From positions 1 through 64,000 of the forward strand of contig JAOSLS010000012.1 of the NCBI GenBank assembly GCA_026419805.1: 64,000 nucleotides of DNA, written 5' to 3'. Position 1 is the stretch's first letter; every line of letters starts with the position of its first letter. The notes below the pieces were generated by a model. That model ran no database searches. It was not told the DNA's origin and was given only the letters and a program-made list of their open reading frames with translations. Source of the stretch: Ceratocystis colombiana (taxonomy: Eukaryota > Ascomycota > Sordariomycetes > Microascales > Ceratocystidaceae). The translations under genes were made by a program, and so were the position numbers. Positions 10,698 through 21,890 of this stretch are shown here, piece by piece.

Positions 10698-11807
10698 TCA
10701 GAACCTATTCTGACCCGGGCTGGCATTTCCTTGGCGGGGTGACTGACTCTGGCCCTGCTGCGGCGGGAACAAGTGTGGGTTCTCATCCAGCAAGTCATCC
10801 AGATATGCGCTAGGCGTACGAGCCGACGACGGTCGGTTGAGGTTCAGCGTGCTAGAGCTCATATCGCGGCGCTGGGGAGCGAAATGGGGCGAGTCCTCGG
10901 GCGACGGCTCCGGCACAAGATTGGTGCGACTGTAATTACGGGTATCTGGGTGCAGATTAGCCAGGCCGATACTCTGACCGGCACTCGAGCTTTGGGCAAT
11001 TCCAACAGGTGGTGCGGGCGAGTTTGACGAGGCATAGAAACCGGCGGGGAGAAAGCGCGATTCGCGGTTCGTGTTAAGGCCTGCGCTGGGAGCGGCGGTG
11101 GGCGAGTAGAACAGGTTGGTCATGCTGGGGGTGCCCGAGGGAATAGGTCCACGGTTAGTCCGGCGCACGCCACGTCCACTAGCAGAACCAGCGGCGCCGT
11201 CGGGATTGCGGCCAACAAGCGAGGGCGATGACGATTCGTGATCAGTGTACTTGTAGAATGGAGCAGCAGGGGCAATAGGATAGGCAGCCTTGTCATTGCT
11301 TAGGGCCTGGGCACGGGCAGCACGCTCGACGGAACGGTGCAACATGCAGGCCACTATGCCTCGCCATAGCAGCACAGCCAGAGCAAAGGTGCCGAGGATA
11401 GCGCCCACGGCAATGAATACAGTGCCATCAGGAGCGCTAGAACGGTGCATAAATGGAGCATCGTTGGTAGGCGGCACTGAAGCGGCAGGATATGAGGGAA
11501 TGGTAGCAGCGGTGTTAGTCAACGTAGGCAGGCTTTCGGAAGTGGTGGCACTAGACGTGATAGAGGAGGTAGACACCACAGACGACGAGGAGGATGCGGA
11601 AGTAGAGGACTCAGAAGAAGTGGAGGTTGCCGAAGAGCGAGACGCCGACGAAGAGGAAGAGGCTTCAGTAGACGAGGAAGCAGCCGATGTGGCAGTTGAC
11701 GAGGCAGCTGACGAAGTGTCTTCAGTAGTGGAAGAGTCTTGGGCGAGAACACTCTGGGTAAAGACGACCAGGAAGGCCGCCGACAGCAAGAACTTGGAGT
11801 CAGCCAT
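10698..11807 (-). CDS. Csi2-like Ser-rich single-pass membrane protein (369 aa)
   Basis: Starts at the ATG at 11807; a longer frame upstream begins only at a non-ATG codon. Residues 1-23 form a signal peptide ending Leu-Ala-Gln. A Ser/Thr/Ala-rich, probably O-mannosylated segment follows to about residue 110. Next come a conserved PPTNDAPFMHRS stretch and one transmembrane helix at about 128-150. The cytoplasmic tail has an HRSVERAARA juxtamembrane motif and low-complexity Pro/Ser/Asn regions. This layout matches the fungal Csi2 family; yeast Csi2 was described in connection with chitin synthase 3 localisation (established, but thinly characterised). The family match is from memory of the juxtamembrane motifs. 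Predicted at the cell surface or in the secretory pathway. Confidence 0.75.
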   Translation of the reverse strand: MADSKFLLSAAFLVVFTQSVLAQDSSTTEDTSSAASSTATSAASSSTEASSSSSASRSSATSTSSESSTSASSSSSVVSTSSITSSATTSESLPTLTNTAATIPSYPAASVPPTNDAPFMHRSSAPDGTVFIAVGAILGTFALAVLLWRGIVACMLHRSVERAARAQALSNDKAAYPIAPAAPFYKYTDHESSSPSLVGRNPDGAAGSASGRGVRRTNRGPIPSGTPSMTNLFYSPTAAPSAGLNTNRESRFLPAGFYASSNSPAPPVGIAQSSSAGQSIGLANLHPDTRNYSRTNLVPEPSPEDSPHFAPQRRDMSSSTLNLNRPSSARTPSAYLDDLLDENPHLFPPQQGQSQSPRQGNASPGQNRF

Positions 11808-14696
11808 GGTATGCGGGTCTGAAGACGTGAACAAAGATAAAGGTATAAGGCAATGCTTGACGATATTGATCGCGGTCTATTTTAGTTGGATGGGGGCGGC
11901 GGGCTTCAGCGTTCTGCTGTGTGACGTGACCTAGAAGAGGCCGTGCGCGATGAGCACTCTGTTTATGCGTGTGGTCGAATCTCTCGCGCAACAAGGCGTG
12001 CAGTTAAGCGTACGTTATGCGTTGCATACAGTGTTTGGATATTAATATGGGACGGCTCGGCTAGCCGCCTTGGTTTAGAATCAACAAGTCAGTATCGCGA
12101 GAAAGGCTGTCGAGTTCTGTGTTTATGTTATGTGTATGTGTCTGTCTTGTCCTGTTGTTTTTGCGGGTGGCCGGGTTCAAAAGGGAGACAAGGCTAAGGG
12201 CAAAACGTTGGCTTGGGCGAAGAAAAAGACGCGCGATAATAAAATAAAAAAAGAGGCAGGAGAATATTAGCTACTTGTTTCTTCTGCTATGAAAACAAAA
12301 AAACAAAAAGCGAATGGCGATAATCAAACCCACATCTAGACAAAAGGCGTAAACGAGCGGACGCTGCAGATGAGGCAAAATGAGATGAAATACTTGTGAG
12401 GAACAACGAAAAGTTGAGTAGGCCAATTTTGGTGATTAGTCAGGGGTTAGAAGATGCATGCCACATGTATCTAGGGTTGGGGTTATGGTCGGAGCGTATA
12501 TCTATAAATAGGTATAATTAAAGTCACGTGAGATGCTAATACAGTGGTTACACAAAAGAGCAGCCACATAATCCGGCTATAGCTCCAACAGCTAGAACAT
12601 TGCTTGTTAGAAGTCAACATAGACTATACCAAATCCCGCTTTCGAAACTAAGACTAACCGGGGGTTTTGTATGCCAAAACCTTACGTACAATGGTCTAGA
12701 TACTGTTCATTTACCATTTAGCGTCTAGTCATGGGAGACCAAGCACTCATGTTATGATATTTGCAGCAGCCACTTTTGGACGACACACACGGGTGCCAGT
12801 ATTTGCACAGATTCAATATCAGATCATATGCCATGGCTATGACCTGCATGTATGTCTCGCTTGCTGTGGCGGTGTGCTTTTCCCTCTATCCAAGATCTGA
12901 CGCGACACGGTACAACGTGCCCATAACAGGCTTGGCAAGCAGATAAACCAAGATGTAGGACATTAGTTGGCAGCTCGTCTGAATTAGAGGAAAGCAAGCG
13001 ATTTACGTGTTGGCAGCAAAACCCGGCCTAAGTTTCCCAAGGATGTTACCATCAGTCTCATTTTTTATTTGGCGGTGGGCTATGGTATGGCTGTGGCGTA
13101 CATGTATCGTGCTGTGTACCTTGCTATCAAGACATCTATTTACCCGTGGGATAGCTGTTATGCAATGAGTATGTAATTCTATGGCTTTTGGAGACTTATA
13201 TCGTGCCAGTACTAGAGGCTTTTTTTTCATTCAGTATAGTGTTAGGGGAGACTGATTATGGGGTGGTGTTCACATGCTTTCCGTAGAATAAAATCCAGAA
13301 AGGCCATGAAATGGGCAGGAAGACGCTACCAAGATCTACACGCGCTTTGCAAACACCTAGGTGGAGTTTAAAGAAATGCCCGTTTTATCTAATAGGGGAT
13401 GCTCTTTATGTGTTAGCTTCTTTAACAGATTCTGTTAGTCCCCGACACACCCAGTGCCATTTTTACTTACACAAGCCTCCACGAGACAGAAGCCCCTTCA
13501 TTGCACAGGAAAACCTGGGCCAGCAACACTTGTCGTTGATTACAGACAGCCATTCTTATTCTTCTCTACCCTCTAGCTTTCTACTAAGACTAATACAGTG
13601 TATTCTTTGCAGCAAGGAGATGTCTTCAGACTACCGGACACGAAAGGGAAGCTTTACCCTTGGGCATGACGATAACAAAGACGACAATCTGCCCGTAAAT
13701 GTTGACCTGAAAATCACTAGCGTAATTGGTTGGCAGTAGCCAGGGCCGTTTCCCAACGTAAGGCCCCTCATCCCAGCTTGGATATGGGGTCCTACCACGA
13801 CAAAATCCCGCTTAGTGGGAATGGTGCTCTGCTAGTATACACTCTAGAAACTAGCGAAGCTTGCGAATTATATAGGCAATATAGAAATGAAACGGTTCTT
13901 CTAGAGCTTGAGGCTTAGAGTAAAGCGGACTTACTCATCGCCCTTGACCCAAGGTACATGTAAAGGCGAGGCACTGAGGCATTATGGGGATAATCCACGC
14001 CTCCAGACGTCTGTAAAGGGTGGATTTGAAAATAAGCCAGTAGCTCCCTGGGAAGCGTTGGTTTTTCACGAGCAGTACCAAGGGACGTTTCATATATGTA
14101 CGTAATTTTAAAATTAATGTGGCAATACCTCCTATAAACCATCTTCAACCTGTGTATAATGGTATCCCTCCCTTTATATGTTAAGATAATGATAGCCGAG
14201 TTAGTGAAGTAAAGAATCATCTCCCGCAGGTATGGCATGCGGTCTGCCGACCGTCGGTTATTGCAGTTGGTTGCTGTATACAGACCTATGTACAACTAAG
14301 ACAGCAATTTTATCAGGCCTCTATCCAGGTACAGTTCCAGGTAGGCGTGCCACACTGTATGCGCACTGTTACACAGGCCACAGCATGCTCCACCGTGGCG
14401 CTCCGCCACGATGCCTGATCTGTGGCGTCACGGCAACCTTTTTTCTTATCGACAAGCTCAAGCTCCACTAAAATTTTGGTTCATAGCAAAGGCTATCATA
14501 AAAAGTCCAACTACACGTCAGAGAGAGAGCCTCTTGAAGCACCGCCAATAAAGCAACCAGTAGTTGCTTTTCCATTTCCGAAGCCCACAATCAAGTCGTT
14601 TCTACATTACACCATCGTCAAACTAAACCCATTACACCCAGTGCAAGACATTGCCTACTATCGCTAGTTCTTCGCCATCTTCCTCAGATCACAACC
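11808..14696. other. Gene-free region between the Csi2-like gene and FCF1 (divergent)
   Basis: About 2.9 kb without a supported gene. Both neighbours start at its edges, so it holds two promoters. The middle (12400-14200) is AT-rich with frequent TA/TG steps and scattered short frames (for example 13311-13739 and 13915-14295) lacking consistent splice or protein features. It could be decayed repeat DNA; no terminal repeats were found. Confidence 0.5.
14394..14410. repeat. Perfect short inverted repeat (7-bp arms, 3-nt loop)
   Basis: Arms CGTGGCG (14394-14400) and CGCCACG (14404-14410) around CTC. The inner 15 bases match 14 of 15 bases of another inverted repeat at 62339-62353. Confidence 0.75.
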
Positions 14697-15908
14697 ATGG
14701 GTGTCGCGAAACGCACAAGAAAGTTTGCGCAGGTATGTCTCCCTCGGTCGCTGGCTTTATGCTTCTAGGTCGCTTGGATTTGGCTCTGCTATTAATTAGC
14801 GTTTGGAAGGGACTGCGGCGCAGTCGCTTTTGTAGTGCTGGTCATCTTTCTTGTGCATATAATGAGATTGAAGGCAGATATTAACTGAGATGCACTACAG
14901 GTCAAGCGCATTATCGGCAAGAGTAAGCATGCTCCATGGCGGATGGGCCCCTGATCGGTATAAAAGCACCTGCTCATCGCGGTTTGTTGGGCGATAGTGC
15001 TTTGTGAAGAAACATACGGAGTACTACCCCGCCATTCGATCGATAGTATGGTGGTCGACACATCAGTCTTACCTCTCCATCTACCCCACCAAGGCGTAGT
15101 TAGTAGACATGCGACACATGGTGCTATGGAGATTCTTCGCCTTCTCTATTTCCCCGGCTCAGGCTTATAAGAAATACTCGATACTAACCAATTCTACCTC
15201 CCCTACCACAGATGACGCACGCCTCAAGCAGAACAAGTTAAAGGCCGATGAAATCAACAAAAAGAAAACAGAAGAGTCCAAGACAGACGAAGTGGTACGC
15301 GAGGTTGCCCAAATGCCATCCAATCTGTTCTTCCAGCACAACACGGCGCTCGTGCCGCCGTACAATGTGCTCGTTGATACCAACTTTGTCAATCACTCTG
15401 TCAGCCGCAAGCTCGACCTGCTGGGTGCCATGATGGACTGTCTGTATGCCAAGTGCAATATCATCATCACTGAGTGTGTCATGGCCGAGCTAGAAAAGCT
15501 GGGCCCACGGTATCGGTTAGCACTTAAGGTAGCGCGTGACGAGCGCTGGGAGCGATACCGGTGCCAGCACAAGGGAACGGTAGGTTTTTACTCTTTTCTT
15601 TTCCCTCTTGCGACTTTAGCTTGATTCATGTTGTCTACTCCTCGTCGCTTATTATAAGCCCAGGTCATGATTTTGTTCTTCTCTCTCTCTCTCACTCCAT
15701 CATTCTGCTAACGCGTGTTTCTGTTTTCGCTTTCTAGTACGCCGATGACTGCATTGTACAAGCAGTGCAGGCAGCACGTGTATACATTGTGGCTACCAAT
15801 GATAAAGATCTACAACGCCGCATCCGCAAGATTCCTGGTGTGCCTCTGCTCAAGGTTGGTCGGGGCAAGATGTTTATCGAAAGACTTCCGGGTGCTCCAG
15901 ACTCGTAA
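14697..15908 (+). CDS. FCF1: Fcf1/Utp24, PIN-domain endonuclease of 18S rRNA processing (198 aa)
   Basis: Four exons: 14697-14732, 14901-14922, 15212-15579, 15738-15908. Exon 1 encodes MGVAKRTRKFAQ, the usual Fcf1 start; exon 2 is a 22-nt micro-exon (VKRIIGK); exon 3 holds the KQNKLK basic stretch and most of the PIN domain; exon 4 begins YADDC. Acidic PIN residues are visible: Asp75 in VDTNF, Glu in the MAELEKLG helix and Asp-Asp in YADDC. Length equals the family norm. Fcf1 is the SSU-processome nuclease that cleaves pre-18S rRNA in the nucleolus. All three introns use GTATGT, GTAAGC and GTAGGT donors. The phase at each junction is consistent, and the reassembled protein is colinear with the family. 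Confidence 0.95.
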
Positions 15909-16482
15909 AATCGGGGGGCTTTTCAAGGGTTGGTAATGGGGGATGGAGAGTCGGTGTTTCGTTTTGGGCCAACAGCCGTATGTGAAGTTGTTCGTCTCGT
16001 TCCTTATCTTAGAGAGCCGATTACTCACTCTCGTCATCTATGTGGTGGCGTTGTTTTCTGCTTCTACTTCTTTCTTTTTTTGTTTGCTAACTTGGGTGCT
16101 ATTTCGATTTGGTTTGTCTAAAGCACCAGAGAGACAAGCCAATACCGCAGGCGTTTTGATGGGTTTCTTTTTTTCTCCATATGTATATCTCTTCACCTTC
16201 ATATAGACAATATCATGTGACTGGCCTGGTCTACAACGAAACCGCCGCAACGCTGCCAGCATCGCTGCAGCATTACTGCAACAGAACTACAGCAAGTCCA
16301 GAGTTTCTTAAAATCACAACCTCCCCGCCCCCAGATGACCTGCCGTAGACTTTTTAGGGGCTTAAAGGAACAATGCCGGCGGCCGCAAGAGACCATAGGA
16401 ATGTTCAGCCTATTGACCCTCGTGAAAATTCTCACACTAATAAGAGAAAAATAAAAAGAAATTAAATGAGAGAAGTGAAAAT

Positions 16483-16484
<2 letters not shown>

Positions 16485-16530
<46 letters not shown>
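16485..16530. repeat. CT dinucleotide microsatellite, about 23 units
   Basis: Uninterrupted CT repeat read directly, about 580 nt past the FCF1 stop. Confidence 0.95.
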
Positions 16531-16536
<6 letters not shown>

Positions 16537-16757
16537 CCTCTCCATGACGTGATCTTGGGTGTTATATCACCAGGACAAATAAAGATAAAAGTGGCTCTCA
16601 AGAAACCATTATAGGGTTATTTGTAGTATCACAATATATTAGGGTTATGTGTTTGTACGTAATACTATACTTGAGGAAAAAAACCATTTCTTTTCTGCAT
16701 TTCTTTTCTTTCTTGGCAGTCCAACACGATTAAAAAAAACCCCTCTTGCTCCCCTCT

Positions 16758-16778
16758 CCCCCCCCCCCCCCCCCCCCC
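16758..16778. repeat. Poly-C tract, 21 nt
   Basis: Uninterrupted C run within a C/T-rich block. One of several long C or G runs in this window. Confidence 0.95.
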
Positions 16779-17172
16779 GCAAAAATATTTGCTGCTCAGC
16801 TTATCCATGCACCGTTATTAGGCAAGGAACGCAGGAGAGTTGAGGCTCGGCCATATGCGCCGAGGAGAGAAGGGAGACAAAAGAAGAGACTCCGTTGATC
16901 GCTCTCAAGATTTTTTTAGTCTCCATGTGTGGGGAAATCCTTCTTATAACAAGCCATCGAATAAAAGGAGGGAAAAGAGAAGAGGCTAGCTATTAAGTAA
17001 GGGTCCCTCTGCTCCCCTTCCTTCTCTTCCTGCTAACATCCTCAGGCCTTGTTGTGTAATATCCTCTGCCTGCCCCCAGCTAGATAATGGCAGTGAAAGA
17101 CGGCCCAGCCAGCCTAAAAGGCCCCATTGCAGACCGGAGAATTTCCCGAATGCTACGCTCTGAGTCTGGCTT

Positions 17173-17214
17173 TTCTGGGTTCTGGGTTCTGGGTTCTGGG
17201 TTCTGGGCTCTGGG
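17173..17214. repeat. Tandem heptamer repeat TTCTGGG, six units
   Basis: Five exact TTCTGGG units followed by one CTCTGGG unit; intergenic. Confidence 0.9.
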
Positions 17215-20200
17215 TTTTATCGTCATTTGACCCCAGGAGCATGCAAAAGGGCCGGCATAAAAAGCAGCCCAGTTAAGCCAGAGACTGCACTACTGAAGCA
17301 TACTGGGAGAAAAAAACTCAAGCCAGTCAGCTGATGTGAAGAAAAAAGCGAGAAAGCGGCTGATACCAGCTCCTACGCGGTTACTGGATACATGGTAGCG
17401 TTGTATCAAATCACCATATACTGGTTTATATCCAGGTAACGACAAGCGAATGCATCAGCGAAAGCACCAAAAAGGCGTACCTTTACAGACTCTCCTGCCC
17501 CCTCAAGGTTTCACAGGCAAAATAGAGTGAAAACGGAAAAGAAAAGAGGAAAATAACCAAATCAAAGCATGCCATTGGCCGAGGTTCGCATCCAAGTCTC
17601 CAAACTGCTACCACCTACTAACAATGCCAGCCAACCACAAGGAAAGCAGATACGCATCCCAAGCAAGCCGGGACACAAAATGGAATCATGAAAATCCATC
17701 CCTCTTAGCCACTGCTTTTTTCTCCAAAGTCTAAATGTGCTTGCACGGTGAGTTGAGACATGGTGGAAAGGAAAGTGTCTTTGCGCCATCAATATCAAAC
17801 AGACCGACACGGATGGGACGGGCAGACAGACAAGACAGACAGGCAAACAGATATACGACTAGATAGATAGGACAGGGCACTCACTCACATTGTCCATGCA
17901 CACTGCCTGCGCTACTGCTCGTCCTGACCATTTTGGCCGTCCTGACCGTCTTGGCCTATCTTCTCTCTTTCGTGGTCTGATAGGGAACTCGGACACAAAC
18001 GACACATTGCATTGCATTGCACATAGCGACTTTTTGTCAGCTCATCTGCAACATATGGCCTCATAACTAGCCACATGCCCACCCACCGCCTTTGCAGGCT
18101 GTCTTTCTCGCAGCCCCTTCTTCCCCCTTTCCCCCTTCCAAATCTGACTTTTTCTCTACCCCAGACAGACAAAGGCTATGAAAGCCAACCTGCCAAAAAA
18201 AAATAAAGCAACCGCAAGTCGAAGCTAAATTTTAGTCGGTGACCATGGCAGCATGACACTATTTCGCCCAACAGGCCAGATTCGTAGCACACCTGAACAT
18301 TGCCGGCTCTGATTGGCTAGAGTCTAAAGCCAAAGGAGATAACAAATCCAAGCAGCTTAGTCGAGACATGGAGAAACCGGGAGATTCTTTGTTCGTCTTG
18401 CCTCTCCCTTAAACTCTAAAACAACCAGAGATAAACACCCAAAAAGTTTGTCTGGCACCATCTGCAGTAGCACATTGGGTGTGCAGGGAGACACTTGGCT
18501 CTTCTTATCTTGAGTCCTTCGTGTCTCTTTTCTTATCATTATCGCCTGTAGATATAGGGTTGCTTAGGGTATATTATCTTTGGAATTCCACTTTTGGCTC
18601 TTTCACTGATCTACCCCTTCTCAAAATCACCGCAAAGTACCCGGCCGCTATGCTGACAGCGGAAAGGTACTTCACAGCAAGGACAATGAGGAAGAGGGGT
18701 TTATCTCTGGCCTGACTAGGGAGGGCGTTACCCCAAGTTTCTTGATAATAGTGTAGACCGTGCTGTGCAGGTTTATGTGCCACACAAGCTGCGTATTTTA
18801 CATACACACTGATGTAGCTTCATAGTACGGGAGCATTCGTCGAGACCAAGGTTGCGCTATTGGTTTTTCTTTTTTTTTTTTTCGTTTTGGGGGGAGGGGG
18901 GCTGTCTTACTGCACCCGTTTTGTTCTCTTTTCCTTTATGGTTTTCTTATCTCTTGGCTTCTCGTGGAAATAAGAGCCAATAGAGGCAGCAAGGCACCGG
19001 CGAACAGCACGCATCAACGCTGGACAGGGGAAAATATATATTTATGGCACCGCATCGCGTAAGGAGGGGAAGCACTTGGCTTTCATCACATCATAGCAAG
19101 ATCAAAGCAGATTCACGACCAACAGCGGCTAAGAAGAAAAGTGGGACTCTGGCATCCAAGAGCAAGGGTCACCAGGAGAAACGCCCCGTATTTTAGCAAT
19201 ACATAAATTTTCATAGCCGGGACGGGCGATTGATAAGAAGAACCGGGCTTTTTTTTGCTCTTCTGGATTCCCCTGTGCTCTAATATTCTGCTCCTATTTC
19301 TGCTCTGTCCTTTGACTTTCTCAAAGCTGGTCGGCCGGCTCTTGGCCGTATATCAACCTTAATCAAAGCCCAGCCTACAGCATGGTGCGTGCGGGCTCTC
19401 TTTTTTTATCCTCTTTTCCTGCAGGACTAACTCGTGAAAATGCTGGTGGACGACATATTGAGGTAAATGATGCAAGGCAGCCGCCTTGTCTGCTGGGCGC
19501 AGTTTCTGGTCGATTTCTGCTTACATAACTCTGCGGGACATGGCTATAAAATCAGTCAATTAAGCGGGCTGCCATTTCCTTGATTTTTTTTTTCGTCCCT
19601 TCCCTTCGCCTTTCTACTTCCTGGTTCCTGTTACGTTTACCGTCTTTTTTGCGCTTCTTTTTTTTTTTTATCTAGTGCCAATTATTTGTCAAAGAATGAA
19701 CGTAGCAATTTCCTCCCTATACTTTTTTCTGTTGCTTTCCACAAACACGTGCTATTTTTATTCACCTATTTGTGCAATTGCTGCATGCTAAATAAGAAAA
19801 AAAAGGCAGGTTGATGGCAGGTACATAGGCAAGTAATTACTTTTAAGTTGCAAATACAGCAACTGCCCTATATCGTCTTCCTTGTCTTGTCTATTGCTCG
19901 GTAGGTCAGATGTAGCATTCAAGGTCATCAGATGAGCCCAATGACGGCTCAAACAACGCTACTACTTTTTCTATATTTTTTTTTTCGGTTTTAATTTATT
20001 TTCTTCTTGCTTTTTTAGCTTTTTTTTTCTTTTCTCGGGCGAGCTGTTATCAGTTCCCTCTGGATTTTTTCTCCTTTTTGTTCATGTGGTCAAAGTAAGT
20101 TGCGAGCTAGTACAAGCTTAGCAACAACAAAATTCAACTCTGCCCTTTCTGAGAAATGATATCAAAAAAGAGGCAAGGGCGTTTAATATGTGAAGGTAGC

Positions 20201-21774
20201 CTGTGCAGGCCCAGACAGATAGAGATAACGTCCCGTCGTAATGCATCGTGTCTATTTTACTGACCAGCCCACCCTTGGTTTCCTGTAGCAATGTAACTAA
20301 TTATCCGGCCATTGGTAGTTGCACGTTTGCGTGATGCCGGCTTCTGTTTTTGTCTTTGCATGTTGTTCTCTGTGTGTGCTACATGCTTGAATGGTCTCTT
20401 CCTTCCCTGTCCGTTTGTTTGGCTCTTATTTTTTTCCTTATCTTGTGCCAGAACAAAGAGGCAACTACTAAAAATGAGACCTGCTCTTTCACTTTGCGCT
20501 CCTTCTCTTATTTTCCACTATCTTGTCCCTTTTGCTATCTCGATATGACTGCCTGCCTAGCAAGGCACACAAAATATCCTGCTCTTCTTTCGCCTTTCTT
20601 CTTTCCTTTTCTTCTTCTTCTTTCATCCCTACAACAAACTCTCAAGTGACATCAGAGTCCCCAGCCAGTTTCTCTTTGCTACTGTTGCTGCTTCTGTGGC
20701 CACTTACACACCCACCCGCAATCTTGCTTCTACGCCTACACAAAGCACCAAAGCGACGATTTCTCTTTTCCCCGCCTTTAGAAACTCCGTTATCTTTCTT
20801 TTTTGTTCTTCTTTTTATTGATCGCTTTCTTCTTTGCTTTCTTGTCGTTCTGTCTTTCCTAATATCTCTGCTCAACTTCACTAAACTTGGCGCTTCTCTC
20901 ACTCTCTTCGCATTTGTCCGCTTGCTGCAGCCAGTTCCTGATATCCATATCAACCTGCATTCCGTCATTATCAGCCCAGATCAGCCCAGCCCAGTCCAGC
21001 CCAGCTCCAATCTAAATACACCGTTGTCTCTTCTCATTTTCAACTGTCTCATCTCGTCGCCATCTCTGAACCTTTTTTCTTTCCTGACGCAACAGCAGTA
21101 ACAGCAAAGCCACTGCTTAAACCAGGGGTTCTGCTCCTCCCCGTCTTCCTCCTCCCTAGGCAATAGTCTTCCCGTGATATTCGACTTTTCTAGCAGTATC
21201 TATTTTTCATTTCTCCTTATCCCCCCACTCATCAGCCAGGCCAGAACACCTTTTGTCCTGTCACCTTTCAAGGATCACATTGCAAGCTAAATAGCCCATT
21301 CATTGGTAAGACCTTGGGCCTTGCTTGGTGCCACTTTCAACCCCACCGTCTAAACTAAGAGCCTTGAATTTTTTCTTATTGCTTTGTCCTGACTTGGGAT
21401 TTCTTCGTCTAGACCGACCTGTTTGCTTTGCCCTGGGGTGTTTTCATTACTAGAGAATACGACTTGCAGTCCACTTGGGACCCCTCGCCTACGCACATCT
21501 CTACATTCTCTTTCTTCCACGCCCTCCTTCTCGGCCACCCTTCATTTTCTCTTCTTTCCGCATCTAGCCGGGCCAAGATATATCAAGCCCAGCCCAGCAT
21601 TTGCTTGCCCTGGGGCCTTTTCTGTTCTATCTTTTCTCCTTTTCTCTACTTTTTTTTCTTCTACATTCGCGCCTCTTTTATACGCACGCACCTACGCACC
21701 GGCCGGCACACACGTACATACATACAGCCAACACCCCGCCATTCCTCTTGACAGCATACCTTGTAGGCAGAAGG

Positions 21775-21805
<31 letters not shown>

Positions 21806-21890
21806 GGAAAAGAGCACATAAGTCCTCTTCTTGACCTTAGCAAGCTTCCTTAAAAAATAATAAGGGTCTTGAAATTAATACTCACACAAT

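Larger units (their letters stand above)
15909..21890. other. Long gene-free stretch upstream of nmrA
   Basis: Nearly 6 kb without a gene I can support. It contains the 3' end of FCF1, a CT microsatellite, a 21-nt C run, TTCTGGG repeats, T-rich tracts (18870-18890, 19585-20035) and from about 20300 to 21840 a strongly pyrimidine-rich sense strand ending in an A-rich block (21774-21810) before the nmrA ATG. Long frames in 20312-21834 are the translation of these tracts. A GATA pair (AGATAGAGATAAC, about 20217-20229) could bind GATA factors. A long nmrA leader, an unspliced or spliced 5' UTR, or a noncoding transcript are all possible. Confidence 0.5.

Noticed and set aside
11290..11934. 214-codon plus-strand ORF opposite the Csi2-like gene
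   Set aside because: It is antisense to a Ser-rich coding region, which gives an acidic repetitive shadow frame.
13311..14295. Several ORFs of 60-142 codons on both strands
   Set aside because: Mixed composition, no family resemblance, no consistent splice signals, and located in AT-rich DNA between two divergent genes.
20312..21834. ORFs up to 192 codons in the nmrA upstream region
   Set aside because: They are rich in Ser, Phe, Leu and Pro because the plus strand is a pyrimidine tract; both strands stay open by composition.
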